The notes under the pieces: model-generated | What the model saw: the letters and a program-made list of their open reading frames with translations, nothing else | Databases searched by the model: none | What the model was told of the DNA's origin: nothing | Source: Spirosoma telluris | GTDB lineage: Bacteria; Bacteroidota; Bacteroidia; Cytophagales; Spirosomataceae | Assembly: GCA_003259005.1 (NCBI GenBank) | Contig: QLII01000001.1 | Span: forward strand, 1,426,001 to 1,490,000 | DNA: 64,000 nt | Direction of reading: 5' to 3' | Position numbers and translations under genes: made by a program | Shown here: piece after piece, positions 28,517 to 38,054 of the stretch | Layout of the letters: each line of letters begins with the position of its first letter | Position numbering within the stretch: the first letter of the stretch is position 1

Positions 28517-28556
28517 TTAGACAAATATCTAATTAATCATTTAGACAACTATCTAA
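28517..28556 (-). promoter_or_regulatory. paired operator for the SdpR-like repressor
   Basis: Two copies of one imperfect palindrome: TTAGACAAATATCTAA (28517-28532) and TTAGACAACTATCTAA (28541-28556), each with TTAGA/TCTAA arms. The centres are 24 bp apart, just over two helical turns, on one face of the DNA. They lie 19-58 bases upstream of the repressor start codon, over the expected promoter. Confidence 0.8.
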
Positions 28557-28618
28557 TTAAAAACTAATGGTTATTTTAGCTGATGAACGGTAAAAATCAA
28601 TAATGAATGGCAAATTGA

Positions 28619-29116
28619 TTACTTCTTAATGATACTGATATTCCCGCTTCCTTCGATGTAACAGGCTTTCACATCGGCAAATTCTTCAACGCCCTGTTCA
28701 CGTAGCATACCCATCAATTCAGACGAGGTGATTAGCTCCTTTTTCATATTCTGACGCTGCATAACCCCATTTTTGATGAGCAAAACGGGTTCGGGCTCCC
28801 CTATTTTACTGAAGAAAACCGACCGATAACCAAGCCAGTTAATGGCATAATCCCAAAAGACCAATATGCCCACTAGTACAAATCCCTCTGTAATGGAGGT
28901 ATATTCGCCTGCCATCGAATTCTGGGATGCATCCGAAATAAGCGTAATGAGCAATAAATCACTGATGCCTAACTGACCAGCCCCGCGTCTGAAAAACCGG
29001 ATATAGGCAAAGCAAAACCAGTACGTAATGGTGCCCCGAATGAGTATTTCCCATAGCGACATGCTGGGCGTAATCATTTTGTCCCAATCTATGTCGGCAA
29101 GCAGTAAGGTATGCAT
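28619..29116 (-). CDS. DUF421 (YetF-like) membrane protein
   Basis: 165 residues: two or three membrane helices (about 20-100; ITYWFCFAYIRFFRR, EGFVLVGILVFWDYAINWLGY) and a cytoplasmic DUF421 domain with PVLLIKNGVMQRQNMKKE and ELMGMLREQGVEEFADVKAC, the family's typical pattern. The C-terminus is short (GSGNISIIKK). The function of DUF421 proteins is poorly defined. It is monocistronic and divergent from the DUF6580 gene; a 15-bp palindrome lies 15 bp upstream of its start. Confidence 0.88.
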   Translation of the reverse strand: MHTLLLADIDWDKMITPSMSLWEILIRGTITYWFCFAYIRFFRRGAGQLGISDLLLITLISDASQNSMAGEYTSITEGFVLVGILVFWDYAINWLGYRSVFFSKIGEPEPVLLIKNGVMQRQNMKKELITSSELMGMLREQGVEEFADVKACYIEGSGNISIIKK

Positions 29117-29130
29117 GAATCATTTCCAGC

Positions 29131-29145
29131 TAGTACAGTGTACTA
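29131..29145. promoter_or_regulatory. 15-bp palindrome in divergent gap
   Basis: TAGTACAGTGTACTA has perfect 7-bp arms around a central G. It lies between the DUF421 start (29116, minus) and the plus-strand promoter at 29208. Possibly an operator; nothing identifies the regulator. Confidence 0.4.
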
Positions 29146-29207
29146 ACTCCTGCAAGCGATAGTAGTTTGATCGGCCACTATCTTTCTTAAGAGGATAAGA
29201 ATTAGAC

Positions 29208-29238
29208 TTGGCTGAATCTGTTAATGGAGTTACCTTTG
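29208..29238 (+). promoter_or_regulatory. Bacteroidota-type promoter of the DUF6580 gene
   Basis: TTG at 29208-29210 and TACCTTTG at 29231-29238, separated by 20 bases, match the -33/-7 consensus (TTG, TAnnTTTG). The start codon is 22 bases downstream. Confidence 0.75.
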
Positions 29239-29260
29239 CCAAATAATCGTTGATTTTACC

Positions 29261-29817
29261 ATGAAGCCGCTCCAAATTCGTTTACTTACTCTTACAGTCC
29301 TTGTTCTTGCCGCTGCTCTATTTCGTTTACTACCCCACTGGCCAAACTTTACGCCTATAGCGGCCTTAGCCCTATTCGGTGCAGCTACTTTTGAGCGGAA
29401 ATGGCTAGGTCTGGCAGCCCCCTGGCCGCTATGCTGTTGAGCGACGCCCTGATTGGTTTTCATGGTAGCATGGAAGCTGTCTATTTCAGCTTTGGCCTGA
29501 CCTGGCTGCTGGGCATGTGGGCGGTTCGTCGCACTGGGTTACAGCAACCAGCCGCCGGACGCATTGCCCTTGCTTCAATTACGTCCTCTGTTCTGTTTTT
29601 CCTACTTACAAATTTCGCCGTATGGTACGGTAGCACGTTCTACCCACAAACTGCCGCTGGTTTAATGACGTGTTATGCGGCTGGACTGGCGTTCTATAAT
29701 GGGACTTCCTTTTTCCTGAATGGTGTGCTGGGCGACCTGTTTTTCAGTGGATTGTTGTTCGGTAGCTATTACCTGCTTCAACAACGGTTTCTGGTACTTC
29801 GGCCAGCACGGCGATAG
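29261..29817 (+). CDS. DUF6580 family membrane protein (one frameshift)
   Basis: About 185 residues with five hydrophobic segments. It starts MKPLQIRLLTLTVLVLAAAL; RLLPHWPNFTPIAALALFGA is the family motif, then LAAMLLSDALIGFHG, TSFFLNGVLGDLFFSGLLFG. DUF6580 is related to ECF-type substrate-binding membrane proteins; no substrate is assigned. The frame breaks at the C5 run near 29420; one more C gives LGLAAPLAAMLLSDA. Own promoter at 29208-29238 and terminator at 29842-29887. Confidence 0.85.
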
Positions 29818-29841
29818 TTTACAATGCGGCCCGGCCGGGCA

Positions 29842-29887
29842 TAACAAAAAAGAGAGCGATTTCGATAAACCACTCTCTTTTTTGTTA
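29842..29887. terminator. bidirectional terminator
   Basis: TAACAAAAAAGAGAG (29842-29856) pairs perfectly with CTCTCTTTTTTGTTA (29873-29887), a 15-bp stem with a 16-base loop and A6/T6 tracts. It lies between the convergent DUF6580 and glucosidase genes. Confidence 0.85.
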
Positions 29888-29913
29888 CAATAACCTGAAC
29901 TATGCCTAGTTTA

Positions 29914-32559
29914 TTACTTCAGGTTACTATACTTTCGGCTGATCAATTCGGCGACTAAACCCGTCCAGCCTGTTTGATGGCTGGCCCCTACCCCCGGCCA
30001 TTGTCGCCATCGAAGTATTCGTAAAAAAGTACGTAATCCCTGAAATAAGGGTCCTGGTATTTCGGATGCTGACCGAACGCAGGCCGCCGACCCGTAGCAT
30101 CGACCGTAAAGAGACTAATGAGTCGGTTCATTAATTCGCTGGCTACTGCCTTAAGGGTTATTTGCTGCCCTGATCCAATGGGATACTCAACCGTGAAGTC
30201 ATCCCCGAAATAATCATAGAATCGAGTCAGGCTTTCTACTAACAAATAATTGGTTGGCATCCAGACAGGGCCCGCCAGTTACTGTTCCCACCAAACATAT
30301 CGCTTTCACTTTCAGCCGGTGTATACGTAAGCCGAAAGGTGGTATTTTCCAGTGTAAACTCATACGGCTGGTCACGGTATACTTTCGAGACTGCCCGTAT
30401 GCCATGTGGGCTCAGGAACTCATTTTCGTCCAGCATCTTACTCAGCAGCGATTTCAGCCGAAAACCGCGTAATAAACTCAGTAACCGCTTTTCCTGCTGT
30501 CCTTTTTCGGTATACCGGGATACCTGGTGATACAAGTCGGGGCGGTGACTCTGGAACCAAATCATCCGTCTCAAAAAAGCAGGATTTGCTCTCATCAACT
30601 CATCGTCCAGTACTTCAACGGCAAACATCGGAATGAGGCCAACCAGGGTTCGCACGCGCATTCGCTGAACACTGCCATCGTTCAGGCGAAGCTGATCGTA
30701 GAAGAACGAATCGTTATCGTCCCACAAGCCCATATTGGTTTTACCTATGTTGGTGATGGCTCCGGCTATATACAGAAAATGGTCGAAAAACTTCGTCGCC
30801 AATTCATCGTACACGGAATCGTGACGGGCCAGTTCGAGCGCAATGCGCATCATATTCAGGGCATACATGGCCATCCAGCTTGTGCCGTCGGCCTGTTCCA
30901 GATGACTACCATCGGGAAAAACGGTGTTCCGGTCAAAAACGCCAATGTTATCCAAGCCCAAAAACCCCCCTTCAAAAATATTATTCCCGGTTTCGTCTTT
31001 CCGGTTTACCCACCAGGTGAAATTGAGCATCAGTTTATGAAAAATGGCCCGCAAAAAGGTCAGGTCTTCTTCGCCAGGTGGTTTTCGCTCCAGTTCCATG
31101 TGGTAAATTCGCCAGGTAGCCCACGCCTGCACGGGTGGATTCACATCCGAGAAATTCCACTCATAAGCTGGCAACTGACCATTAGGATGCATAAACCACT
31201 CATTGGTCAGCATCATTAGCTGCTGCTTGGCAAAACCAGGATCAACCAGCGATAAGGTTACGCAATGAAATGCCCAGTCCCAGGCGGCATACCAGGGATA
31301 CTCCCATTTGTCGGGCATGGAAATAACCCCGGCATTAATGAGTTGCAGCCATGTATGGTTGCGCCCCTGTGCCCGCTCGGGTGGTGGTGGCGGATGATTC
31401 GCATCACCCGCCAGCCAGCGCGACACATCGTAATAATAGTACTGCTTGCTCCACAGCATACCGGCAAATGCCTGCCGTTGCACCAATTTCTCATCAGCGG
31501 TAGCTTCTGCGGGTTGGATGCTGGCATAAAACGCGTCGGCTTCGGCCTGACGTTGAACGAAGATCCGCTCAAAATCGGTGAAGGGAGCGATTAAGTCAGC
31601 CGACGATGTCCCCGGTGATTCGAGTCGAAGTCGAATTGTTTCGCTGCCGCCAGCATCGATGGTGACGATGTAATGGGCAGCAGCTTTCGTACCTCTATGA
31701 ACGGGGTTTACGGTATTGGCTCCATGTACTACGTAGTCATTGATACCATCTTTTGGGTAGTGTGAACCAGAATGTGTGTTGTAAAGCCGAGCCAGATTCG
31801 TTTCGTTTTCACAAAACAACCACTCCGGTTTACCTTCGGCATGAAGCACATAACGTCCCAGATCTGAATCCTCAACCGACACCGTTCCATCGGGTTGTAA
31901 TACCAGCGAAGGGCGATAATTGGGAACCCCGTCTGAGTCATCGCCAAAGACCCATGTATTTCGAAACCAAAGGGTTGGCAGGAGGTGTAACCTTGCGGCT
32001 TCGGGGCCTCGATTATGCACCGTTACAATCATCAACATGTCCTTCGGACCCGCTTTGGCGTATTCTACAACCACATCGAAGTAGCGATCCTCATCGAAAA
32101 GGCCCGTATCAAGTAATTCAAATTCAGGGTCCAGGCGCGTTCGTTTTCGGTTTTCGTCAACAAGCCATTGATAGGGATAGGCGGCCTGTGGGTATTTGTA
32201 GAGCATCCGCTGATACGAATGTGTTGGGGTATTGTCTACGTAATAGTACAGTTCTTTAACGTCTTCGCCGTGATTCCCTTCACCGTTCGTCAGTCCAAAA
32301 TAGCGCTCTTTCAGAATCGGGTCTTTCTCATTCCAGAGTGCCAGCGCGAGACAAAGCTGTTGTCTATCATCGGAGATTCCGGCTATACCCTCTTCGCCCC
32401 AACGATAGGTATAGCTCCGGGCCATATCATGCGTTGTATAATTCCAGGCATCCCCATTGGAACTATAATCTTCGCGCACAGTCCCCACTGGCGATCGGAA
32501 ACATAGGGTCCCCACTGTCGCCAGGCAGGATCTTCTAAGCGGTGGTGTTCAATTGTCAT
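29914..32559 (-). CDS. GH63-like glucosidase of the MGH1 type (three frameshifts)
   Basis: About 880 residues of the large cytosolic (alpha/alpha)6-barrel glucosidases. It starts MTIEHHRLEDPAWRQWGPYV at 32559. Adding one C to CCCC at about 32492 joins it to GTVREDYSSNGDAWNYTTHD. The catalytic region has KWEYPWYAAWDWAFHCVTLS, QLPAYEWNFSDVNPPV and GTSWMAMYALNMMRIAL. Adding one G near 30275 restores [20 protein letters not shown], a diagnostic motif. Adding one G at about 29995 restores the C-terminus DNGRGVGASHQTGWTG and an end ISRKYSNLK with a stop at 29914. It likely cleaves glucose from an alpha-glucan or compatible solute; there is no signal peptide. It follows an SDR gene and a word-hairpin. 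Confidence 0.88.
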
Positions 32560-32565
32560 AGGTTT

Positions 32566-32654
32566 TAATGAATAATGCAAAATGGACAATGTATAATTAT
32601 CTGACATTCAGCCTTCTTTCATCTTACATTATCCATTTTACATTATTCATTTTA
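32566..32654. repeat. hairpin with AATGAATAATG/CATTATTCATT arms
   Basis: Left arm 32566-32596 (TAATGAATAATGCAAAATGG, then ACAATGTA) pairs with right arm about 32624-32654 (TACATTATCCATTTTACATT, then ATTCATTTTA). It fills almost all of the 97-bp gap between the SDR stop and the glucosidase start on the same strand, so it would form in a shared mRNA. Confidence 0.75.
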
Positions 32655-32656
32655 GT

Positions 32657-33465
32657 TTACCCTCCTGTAGAAAAGCCTTCAAACACGGTCATACCACCGT
32701 CGATAAAAATGCTGGCTCCTGTGATGTAGTCGGATTGATCGGAGGCAAGGAATACGGCGAGATTGCCAATATCCTGGGGCTGACCAATACGGTTATAGGG
32801 AATGAGGCTCATCAGGCCATTCAGTGCCTGGGGCGTTTCCCAGGCAGCCCGATTGATAGGTGTTTGAATCGCGCCGGGGCAAATGCTGTTGACCCGAATC
32901 TTTCGATCGCCATACTCCTGCGCCAGCGATTGCATCAACATTTTAATCCCCCTTTCGAGGTGGCATAATTGACATGACCACCCCAGGGAATCAGCTCATG
33001 AACAGAACTCATACAAATAATTTTTCCAGTCGCGGCTGATACCTCCGGACGGGGTCCCCGGCGCAAAAACTCCCGGATGGCCTCCCGAGCGCACAGAAAC
33101 TGACCTGTCAAATTAACACTGATAACCGTATTCCATTGGTCGAGCGTCATTTCATCGAACTTGGCATCTCGTTGTAAACCAGCGTTATTGATTAGAATAT
33201 CAACCGTACCGTATTGAGCGACAACGTCGGCAAATAACCTGATAACCTGCCCTTCCTGGCTAACATCACACTGGGCAACTATTCCTGCACCACCGGCATC
33301 TGTGATTTCTTTTAAAACCGCATCGGCGGCTGGTTTCGTAGCTGCAACTGGGTAGTTTACGACAACTGTAGCACCGGCAGCCGCCAGCGATTTGGCGACA
33401 CCAGCCCCAATACCACTACTAGCCCCCGTGATAATGGCAATTTGTCCCTTTAATACCTGATCCAT
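32657..33465 (-). CDS. SDR family oxidoreductase, glucose 1-dehydrogenase-like (one frameshift)
   Basis: About 269 residues of a classical short-chain dehydrogenase. The cofactor motif is TGASSGIGAGV (about 13-23), NNAG is at about 88, the catalytic Ser is in ICMSSVHE and the active-site pair is in YATSKGG. The last third (MLMQSLAQEYGDRKIRVNSI, CPGAIQTPIN) is in another frame from about 32945; adding one G to the G5 run gives YATSKGGIKMLMQSL. The ending ITGASIFIDGGMTVFEGF is typical of glucose 1-dehydrogenase-like SDRs. It is upstream of the glucosidase, so oxidation of the released glucose is a reasonable inference. Confidence 0.9.
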
Positions 33466-33724
33466 ACTGTCTAAAAATGTGTTTGTTTATTGGTAAGCCT
33501 TACCAGACACATTTGTTTTAAAAGTGCGCTTTATCTAGTAACCAATGAAGCGTTTCGATCAGACTTACCAGCGGCAAACTACAAACGAATTATGGATTAT
33601 TACACGAACTAAGGACGTGCAGATGACCAGATTAAATAAATTTAATAGGTAGTCCAGCAATTGATGACCTATACTACCTATATGAGTACGAAGGCTCTCC
33701 GCCCTGTGAACCGTTGGATGGTGG

Positions 33725-34987
33725 TTAAACAGGGCGGAGGCTTTCCAGATTAAGGTCCGCCAGGGTCTTGTAGCCGCTCAGTCCCAGCGTCAGTTCCAGA
33801 TCCGCTAACAGGTTGCGAATCACGGTTTCTACTCCAGCTTGTCCACCAAGGGCAAGTCCATAGACGTAAGGACGCCCCAGGCAAACTGCTTGGGCACCCA
33901 GCGCCAGTGCCTTTAATACATCGGCCCCACCCCGTATGCCACTGTCCAGCAACACAGGCAGTTGCCCCTTCACAGCCGCTACCACTCCCGGCAGCGCTTC
34001 GATCGTACTAATGGAGCCATCGACCTGCCGACCGCCGTGGTTTGAGACAATAATGCCATCCATTCCGTAGTCAACCGCTTTGCGGGCATCATCGGGGTGC
34101 AAAATGCCTTTAAGCAGAATAGGAAGTTGAGTCTGCTCACGCAGAAAGGCCAGATCATCCCAGGTAATGGTAGAGTTACTATAGATTCCAGAAAACAGCG
34201 AAACCGCGCCCATTGCCCTTCCAGAACGCAACTTATGCAGAAATGACCCCGTTGGATAGCGCCGAACGGCACCTAACAGATGCTGTATGGTGGTCGTGGT
34301 AACAGGAGGCCGGGCTGCGGGTGGACGTTGCAGGAATTCGTCCAGCAGTTTCTGAAATACGGGATCTGAGGTGTATTGGGCCAATCCCTTCCCATGCAGA
34401 AACGGCAAATGCCCCAAAGCCAGATCCTGGGTTCGCCAGCCGAGCATGGTTGTGTCGAGTGTCAAAACAATGGCGCTACAACCACAAGCTTCGGCCCGAT
34501 TGACGAAACTGGTCACTAAGTCACGGGAGCGGCTCCAATAGAGTTGAAACAGGCGCATCGTATCGCCCATCACCGCCGAACACGATTCCATTGGCACGGA
34601 TGCCTGGTTCGAAAAAATGAAAGGCGTGTTGGTAGCCCTAGCGGCCCGCGCTACGGCCAGATCCGCTTCCGGGTGTGCCATTTCCAATACGCCAATGGGT
34701 GCCAGCAAGATGGGCGAAGACAGTTTTTGCCCCAGTAATTCGATACTCAGGTCTGGGTTTTCGACATTACGAAGCATGCGTGGGACAAGTTGCCACGTCG
34801 AAAATCCTCTGCGGTTATCCAGCACGGTATGCTCATTGCCAGCTCCACCCAAAATATAGGCCGCTGCCGCCGGTGTCATTTTTCGACGAGCAGCCTCCTC
34901 TAACTGAGCCGAATTAGGCGGTATTGGAGAGACCTTACCCGCAAATCCGTCCAGATAAATTTTCCGTTGCCAGTCTAAAGCCCGCAT
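33725..34987 (-). CDS. FMN-dependent alpha-hydroxy-acid oxidising enzyme
   Basis: 420 residues, intact. An (S)-2-hydroxyacid oxidase/lactate 2-monooxygenase-like TIM barrel binding FMN. Visible motifs: SSPILLAPIGVLEMAHPEAD near the N-terminus; LFQLYWSRSRDLV; LTLDTTMLGWRTQDL; LPILLKGILHPDDARKAVDY with the FMN-contacting Lys; IIVSNHGGRQVDGS with the catalytic His and Arg; and LDSGIRGGADVLKALALGAQ for phosphate binding. At about 420 residues it is longer than LldD (about 380-396) and closer to lactate monooxygenases. It starts MRALDWQRKIYLDGF. Single gene, substrate lactate or a related 2-hydroxyacid. Confidence 0.9.
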   Translation of the reverse strand: MRALDWQRKIYLDGFAGKVSPIPPNSAQLEEAARRKMTPAAAAYILGGAGNEHTVLDNRRGFSTWQLVPRMLRNVENPDLSIELLGQKLSSPILLAPIGVLEMAHPEADLAVARAARATNTPFIFSNQASVPMESCSAVMGDTMRLFQLYWSRSRDLVTSFVNRAEACGCSAIVLTLDTTMLGWRTQDLALGHLPFLHGKGLAQYTSDPVFQKLLDEFLQRPPAARPPVTTTTIQHLLGAVRRYPTGSFLHKLRSGRAMGAVSLFSGIYSNSTITWDDLAFLREQTQLPILLKGILHPDDARKAVDYGMDGIIVSNHGGRQVDGSISTIEALPGVVAAVKGQLPVLLDSGIRGGADVLKALALGAQAVCLGRPYVYGLALGGQAGVETVIRNLLADLELTLGLSGYKTLADLNLESLRPV

Positions 34988-35019
34988 CTTTTCACTTAAT
35001 AAGTTGATCTGTAAATATC

Positions 35020-35100
35020 ACTAATGCTTTCCCAATTTAGATTCTATAGTTTCTTTTGATTCTATCGATTCTATTGGATCTGATAATTAGGTATCCCCTA
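35020..35100. repeat. MITE-like element, copy D (left half only)
   Basis: ACTAATGCTTTCCCAATTTA at 35020 starts the family's left end, followed by GATTCTATAGTTTCTTTTGA, GATTCTATCGATTCTATTGG and the central TGATAATTAGG. The right half is missing, so it is a truncated copy. The rest of the gap to 35470 holds a weak CACCTTTG box (about 35436-35443) and nothing else I can name. Confidence 0.6.
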
Positions 35101-35470
35101 CCCTAAATTTTACCCTTTACTGGGGAGTAAATCCAGACAAAAAGGGCTCTCATTCCAACTCATTTTGTTGAAAATTCTGCAAACAGTCCAGCGGTGGATT
35201 CAGGCGTTATTTATAAAATAGGATTATAAGAATTAAAATTAGTTTTCCAAACGTTAGGAGTCCTATTATTTAGAATTATTAGAAAAATACAATTCATACG
35301 CCATTTATAGGGACTTGTTGTACTTTTCCAATAAACGCCCTACTATACTTATAGCAAATTGTCTTTTTAGAGGAATCTTTGCCCATTAGAGGCTTTGAAG
35401 GCCTTACCCTATTGCATTAAATCGTGTTTACCCCACACCTTTGTCCTAGTCAAAACAAAATTTCAAACCA

Positions 35471-36076
35471 ATGAAAAAAATCCGTTTATCAATCGCTGTA
35501 CTCTTATCAGTATGGAGTCTGGCAGGCACAGGAGTTGCCAAAGCCGACAATGGTTCAGGAATGGGTGGTGTGAAAGTTGAGAAGTCCGAACAAAAGAAAG
35601 TACGTGTTTATACAAAGCCGGGGACACCCGTTGACTTGGCACTCATTGATGCCGATGGCAACGTACTCTACCGGGGAGTCGTCACCAAAAATAACCAGAA
35701 GGCTACCTCATTCAACTTAAATAGCCTTCCCGATGGTCAGTATTTTCTGACGGCTGGTAACAACGCCTGGTGGATGTCGCAATCGTTGACAATTAAAGGC
35801 AATTCAGTAAGTGTCGATGAGCGTAACGTTCAACAAGTGGCTGAGCCAACACTGACTGTTTACGAAAAGAACAAGATTGAAGTTGTTCTGCCTTCTAAGA
35901 ACGTTGAAGAATCAACCGTAGCTATCTATGATACCCAGAATGTACTGGTGCAAGTAGATTCCTTTAAAGGTTCGACTCGTCGCTTCGATTTATCTGGTTT
36001 ACCTACTGGCGCTTACACATTTGTCGTTGGCCCGAACCAGAAACAATTTACAACCCGTATCGATATTCAGCACTAA
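35471..36076 (+). CDS. secreted protein with two Ig/sorting-domain-like repeats
   Basis: 201 residues with a signal peptide (MKKIRLSIAVLLSVWSLAGT, cut near AKA). The mature part holds two homologous beta-sandwich repeats of about 75 residues: one with LALIDADGNVLYRGV ... FNLNSLPDGQYFLTAGN and one with VAIYDTQNVLVQVDSF ... FDLSGLPTGAYTFVVGPNQ. The LP.G.Y motif resembles DUF3244 and the beta-fold of type IX sorting domains, but here the domain is the whole protein. Probably periplasmic or surface; function unknown. Monocistronic with a strong terminator at 36178. Confidence 0.7.
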   Translation: MKKIRLSIAVLLSVWSLAGTGVAKADNGSGMGGVKVEKSEQKKVRVYTKPGTPVDLALIDADGNVLYRGVVTKNNQKATSFNLNSLPDGQYFLTAGNNAWWMSQSLTIKGNSVSVDERNVQQVAEPTLTVYEKNKIEVVLPSKNVEESTVAIYDTQNVLVQVDSFKGSTRRFDLSGLPTGAYTFVVGPNQKQFTTRIDIQH

Positions 36077-36177
36077 GCTGCTACATTCGACGGCAACTAG
36101 CCATTAGGCCAGTTCATTACACTTTCTCAACTCCGTGGTCAGTCTTTTCGGACAAGCCTGACCGCACCCCTGATTCG

Positions 36178-36212
36178 GCCCACTGCCTTCTTTCGAAGGC
36201 AGTGGGCTTTTG
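36178..36212 (+). terminator. rho-independent terminator
   Basis: GCCCACTGCCTTC (36178-36190) pairs with GAAGGCAGTGGGC (36195-36207), loop TTTC, followed by TTTTG. It ends the transcript of the secreted protein. Confidence 0.93.
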
Positions 36213-36217
36213 TATAT

Positions 36218-36457
36218 TTATAACGCCACTTTAGCGAGGGCACGTTGAGTTACTAACGCATCTTTCATACGTTCTTCAAACGACATTTTATTCGTTTCCA
36301 CCGATTCCCCGTTTTGAATCCATTTATAGGCATCGGATAAAATCGGCTTTCCTTCTATATCATCCTCATTCACGTATCCCAACGCAAACCCCTGTCCTGA
36401 GGTAGCAAATGTTTCCAGAAAAGCTTCTTTGTCTAATTTTCGATTGGCTATCTTGAT
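36218..36457 (-). pseudogene. open frame with protein-like sequence but no start codon
   Basis: 79 codons ending in TAA at 36220-36218. The translation is protein-like (KLDKEAFLETFATSGQGFAL, GYVNEDDIEGKPILSDAYKW, SFEERMKDALVTQRALAKVA). The first codon after an in-frame TAA is ATC (ATC AAG ATA GCC), and no ATG, GTG or TTG lies in the first 23 codons. Either the start codon has mutated, or the gene uses a non-canonical start, or it is a gene remnant. I do not recognise the family. Confidence 0.4.
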
Positions 36458-36595
36458 TTATTTATATAAAAAAATAACTGAATGACTATTAAATAGGGGT
36501 GAAATTTGATTTAAAGCCGTTTTTTGCTGCTAAAAAACAATCTCAGGCTTGACTCCCACTCACCCATCCAAACCAGTCTTCGTCTGCCCCCATTA

Positions 36596-36730
36596 ACTAG
36601 TTCTTTCCCAAAATAGATTCTATTGATTCTGGGGACCACTCCTTCAGTAGTTTTTTTGACTATATATACCCTGATAATCAGGCCAATAAAATCTAAAGAA
36701 TCTATAGAATATACATTGAATGAGGACTAG
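36596..36730. repeat. MITE-like element, copy E (diverged)
   Basis: It begins AACTAGTTCTTTCCCAAAAT then AGATTCTATTGATTCT. It has the central CTGATAATCAGG (36671-36682) and the mirrored AAAGAATCTATAGAAT on the right, and ends GAGGACTAGG. It lacks the GC-rich cassette. It lies between the unstarted frame and the gene at 36868. Confidence 0.6.
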
Positions 36731-36867
36731 GAAGACGGCCTGTAAACTCTATTATTTTTGACCGTTCGTTAAAAACATAGCCCGTTAATTAACGGTTAGT
36801 GACTTAATTTACTAATAAAGTCCAACCATTTCTCGGAAGGTGGATAGATACAGAATTCGATCTGTTT

Positions 36868-37275
36868 ATGGAAGATTTTACCCCTGCTCAACGTAATGCC
36901 ATTATAAAAGGCTATTACAACATGGCTCAGGCTCTTAATGAGTATCAGGTTTCACATTGGCCAGAACTTTCACATGAGCAACATCTGGATCTGAATGCTT
37001 ATCAGAACAGCCTCCTTAATCGAGCGCAGGATTTAGAAACCTTGTCCTCCCGGCCTGCCTTTGTTAATGTACTGGCTATGTCGACTAATGTGCAACGGGC
37101 TACTGCGGATGCTCAGGCAAGTCTAAAATACATTAACAATCTGACTATTGCCCTCAATATAGGTGCCCTTACCGTTGCCTTAGCGGCTTATGTAGCCCGC
37201 GCCAATTTACGGGGTATCCAAACCGCTCTACGCGAGTTGAACGATTTACTAACACTGGAGAAGAAAATGGAGTGA
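36868..37275 (+). CDS. small membrane-associated hypothetical protein
   Basis: 135 residues starting MEDFTPAQRNAIIKGYYNMA. Mostly alpha-helical; one hydrophobic helix near the C-terminus (YINNLTIALNIGALTVALAA) is followed by a positively and negatively charged amphipathic tail (RGIQTALRELNDLLTLEKKM). No known domain recognised. Its stop lies at the edge of a word-hairpin (37293-37386) that separates it from the convergent FKBP gene. Confidence 0.6.
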   Translation: MEDFTPAQRNAIIKGYYNMAQALNEYQVSHWPELSHEQHLDLNAYQNSLLNRAQDLETLSSRPAFVNVLAMSTNVQRATADAQASLKYINNLTIALNIGALTVALAAYVARANLRGIQTALRELNDLLTLEKKME

Positions 37276-37292
37276 GTCGATTAAGTGAAGTA

Positions 37293-37386
37293 AGTGGAGT
37301 TAGTTAAAAAGTGAAGTGGGTGGAGTATGTGAAACAGGTTGAAGACATATATCAACTCCAACTTTCACTAACTCCACCCACTCCAT
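37293..37386. repeat. hairpin with AGTGGAGTTAGT/ACTAACTCCAC words
   Basis: The plus-strand left part repeats AGTGGAGTTAGT, AGTGAAGTGGGTGGAGTATG and AGGTTGAAG; the right part returns CAACTCCAACTTTCACTAAC and TCCACCCACTCCATC. It turns around ACATATAT at about 37345-37352. The 5' arm is purine-rich and the 3' arm pyrimidine-rich on either strand. It occupies the whole convergent gap. Confidence 0.75.
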
Positions 37387-37389
37387 CAT

Positions 37390-37841
37390 TTACAGAATCA
37401 ACCCGGAAGGTGATTTTACACCCACAAGTTCAACTTCAAAGGTAAGCTCCTGACCTGCCAGCGGATGGTTGGCATCAAGGGTAACATTCGTATCGGTAAG
37501 ATCACGAACAATGACCGGAATGGGTCGGGGATTGCCGTCTTCGTGCATGTTGAGAGTCATGCCCACTTCGAGCGGAATATCATCCGGAATATCCGTACGA
37601 TTTAGGGTGAAAATCATTTCTTCATTGGCGGGACCATAGGCATCCTCAACCGGAATGTTAATGGTTTCTTTTCCCCCTGATTCATACCCGCTACCCCTTC
37701 ATCGAATCCTTTAATCACCTGACCGCTACCTACTGTAAACTCCAGTGGGGTGCGCCCTGCTGATGAATCAAATATGGTTCCATCGGTTAGAGTTCCTGTG
37801 TAATGCACCTGAACGGTGTCACCAGATTTTGCTTGTGCCAT
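37390..37841 (-). CDS. FKBP-type peptidyl-prolyl isomerase, SlyD-like (one frameshift)
   Basis: About 150 residues: a proline cis-trans isomerase with the FKBP domain (MAQAKSGDTVQVHYTGTLTD, GTIFDSSAGRTPLEFTVGSG, QVIKGFDEGVAGMNQGEKK) and the inserted IF chaperone domain typical of SlyD (DIPLEVGMTLNMHEDGNPRP, NHPLAGQELTFEVELVGV). The ATG at 37841 is preferred to the upstream one at 37895. Adding one A at the AAA run near 37660 gives GEKKTINIPVEDAYGPANEE, joining both halves. It has no metal-binding His-rich tail. Cytosolic. Confidence 0.9.
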
Positions 37842-37940
37842 AATACAAGGTGGTTTGTTGTAAACGCTGCGCAAAAATACCGGAACTTCCGACAAGAGTT
37901 TGCGTTTACGTTAATTTTTACCAACTCGCTTCTAACCTTA

Positions 37941-38038
37941 AAAGTTTAAAGTTCGACGTCTGAGGTTTGAAGTTGGCAGACGCGTCACCACTATGTGCGT
38001 CGGCTAACTTCAAACTTCAGACTCCGAACTTTAAACGT
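37941..38038. repeat. hairpin with TTTAAAGTTCG/CGAACTTTAAA arms
   Basis: AAGTTTAAAGTTCGACGTCT, then GAGGTTTGAAGTTGGCAGAC (37941-37980) pairs imperfectly with GTCGGCTAACTTCAAACTTC, then AGACTCCGAACTTTAAACGT (37999-38038). It lies upstream of the FKBP start and just downstream of the PQQ-dehydrogenase stop (both minus), in a same-strand gap. Confidence 0.75.
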
Positions 38039-38054
38039 CAACTCTCAGCTCATC

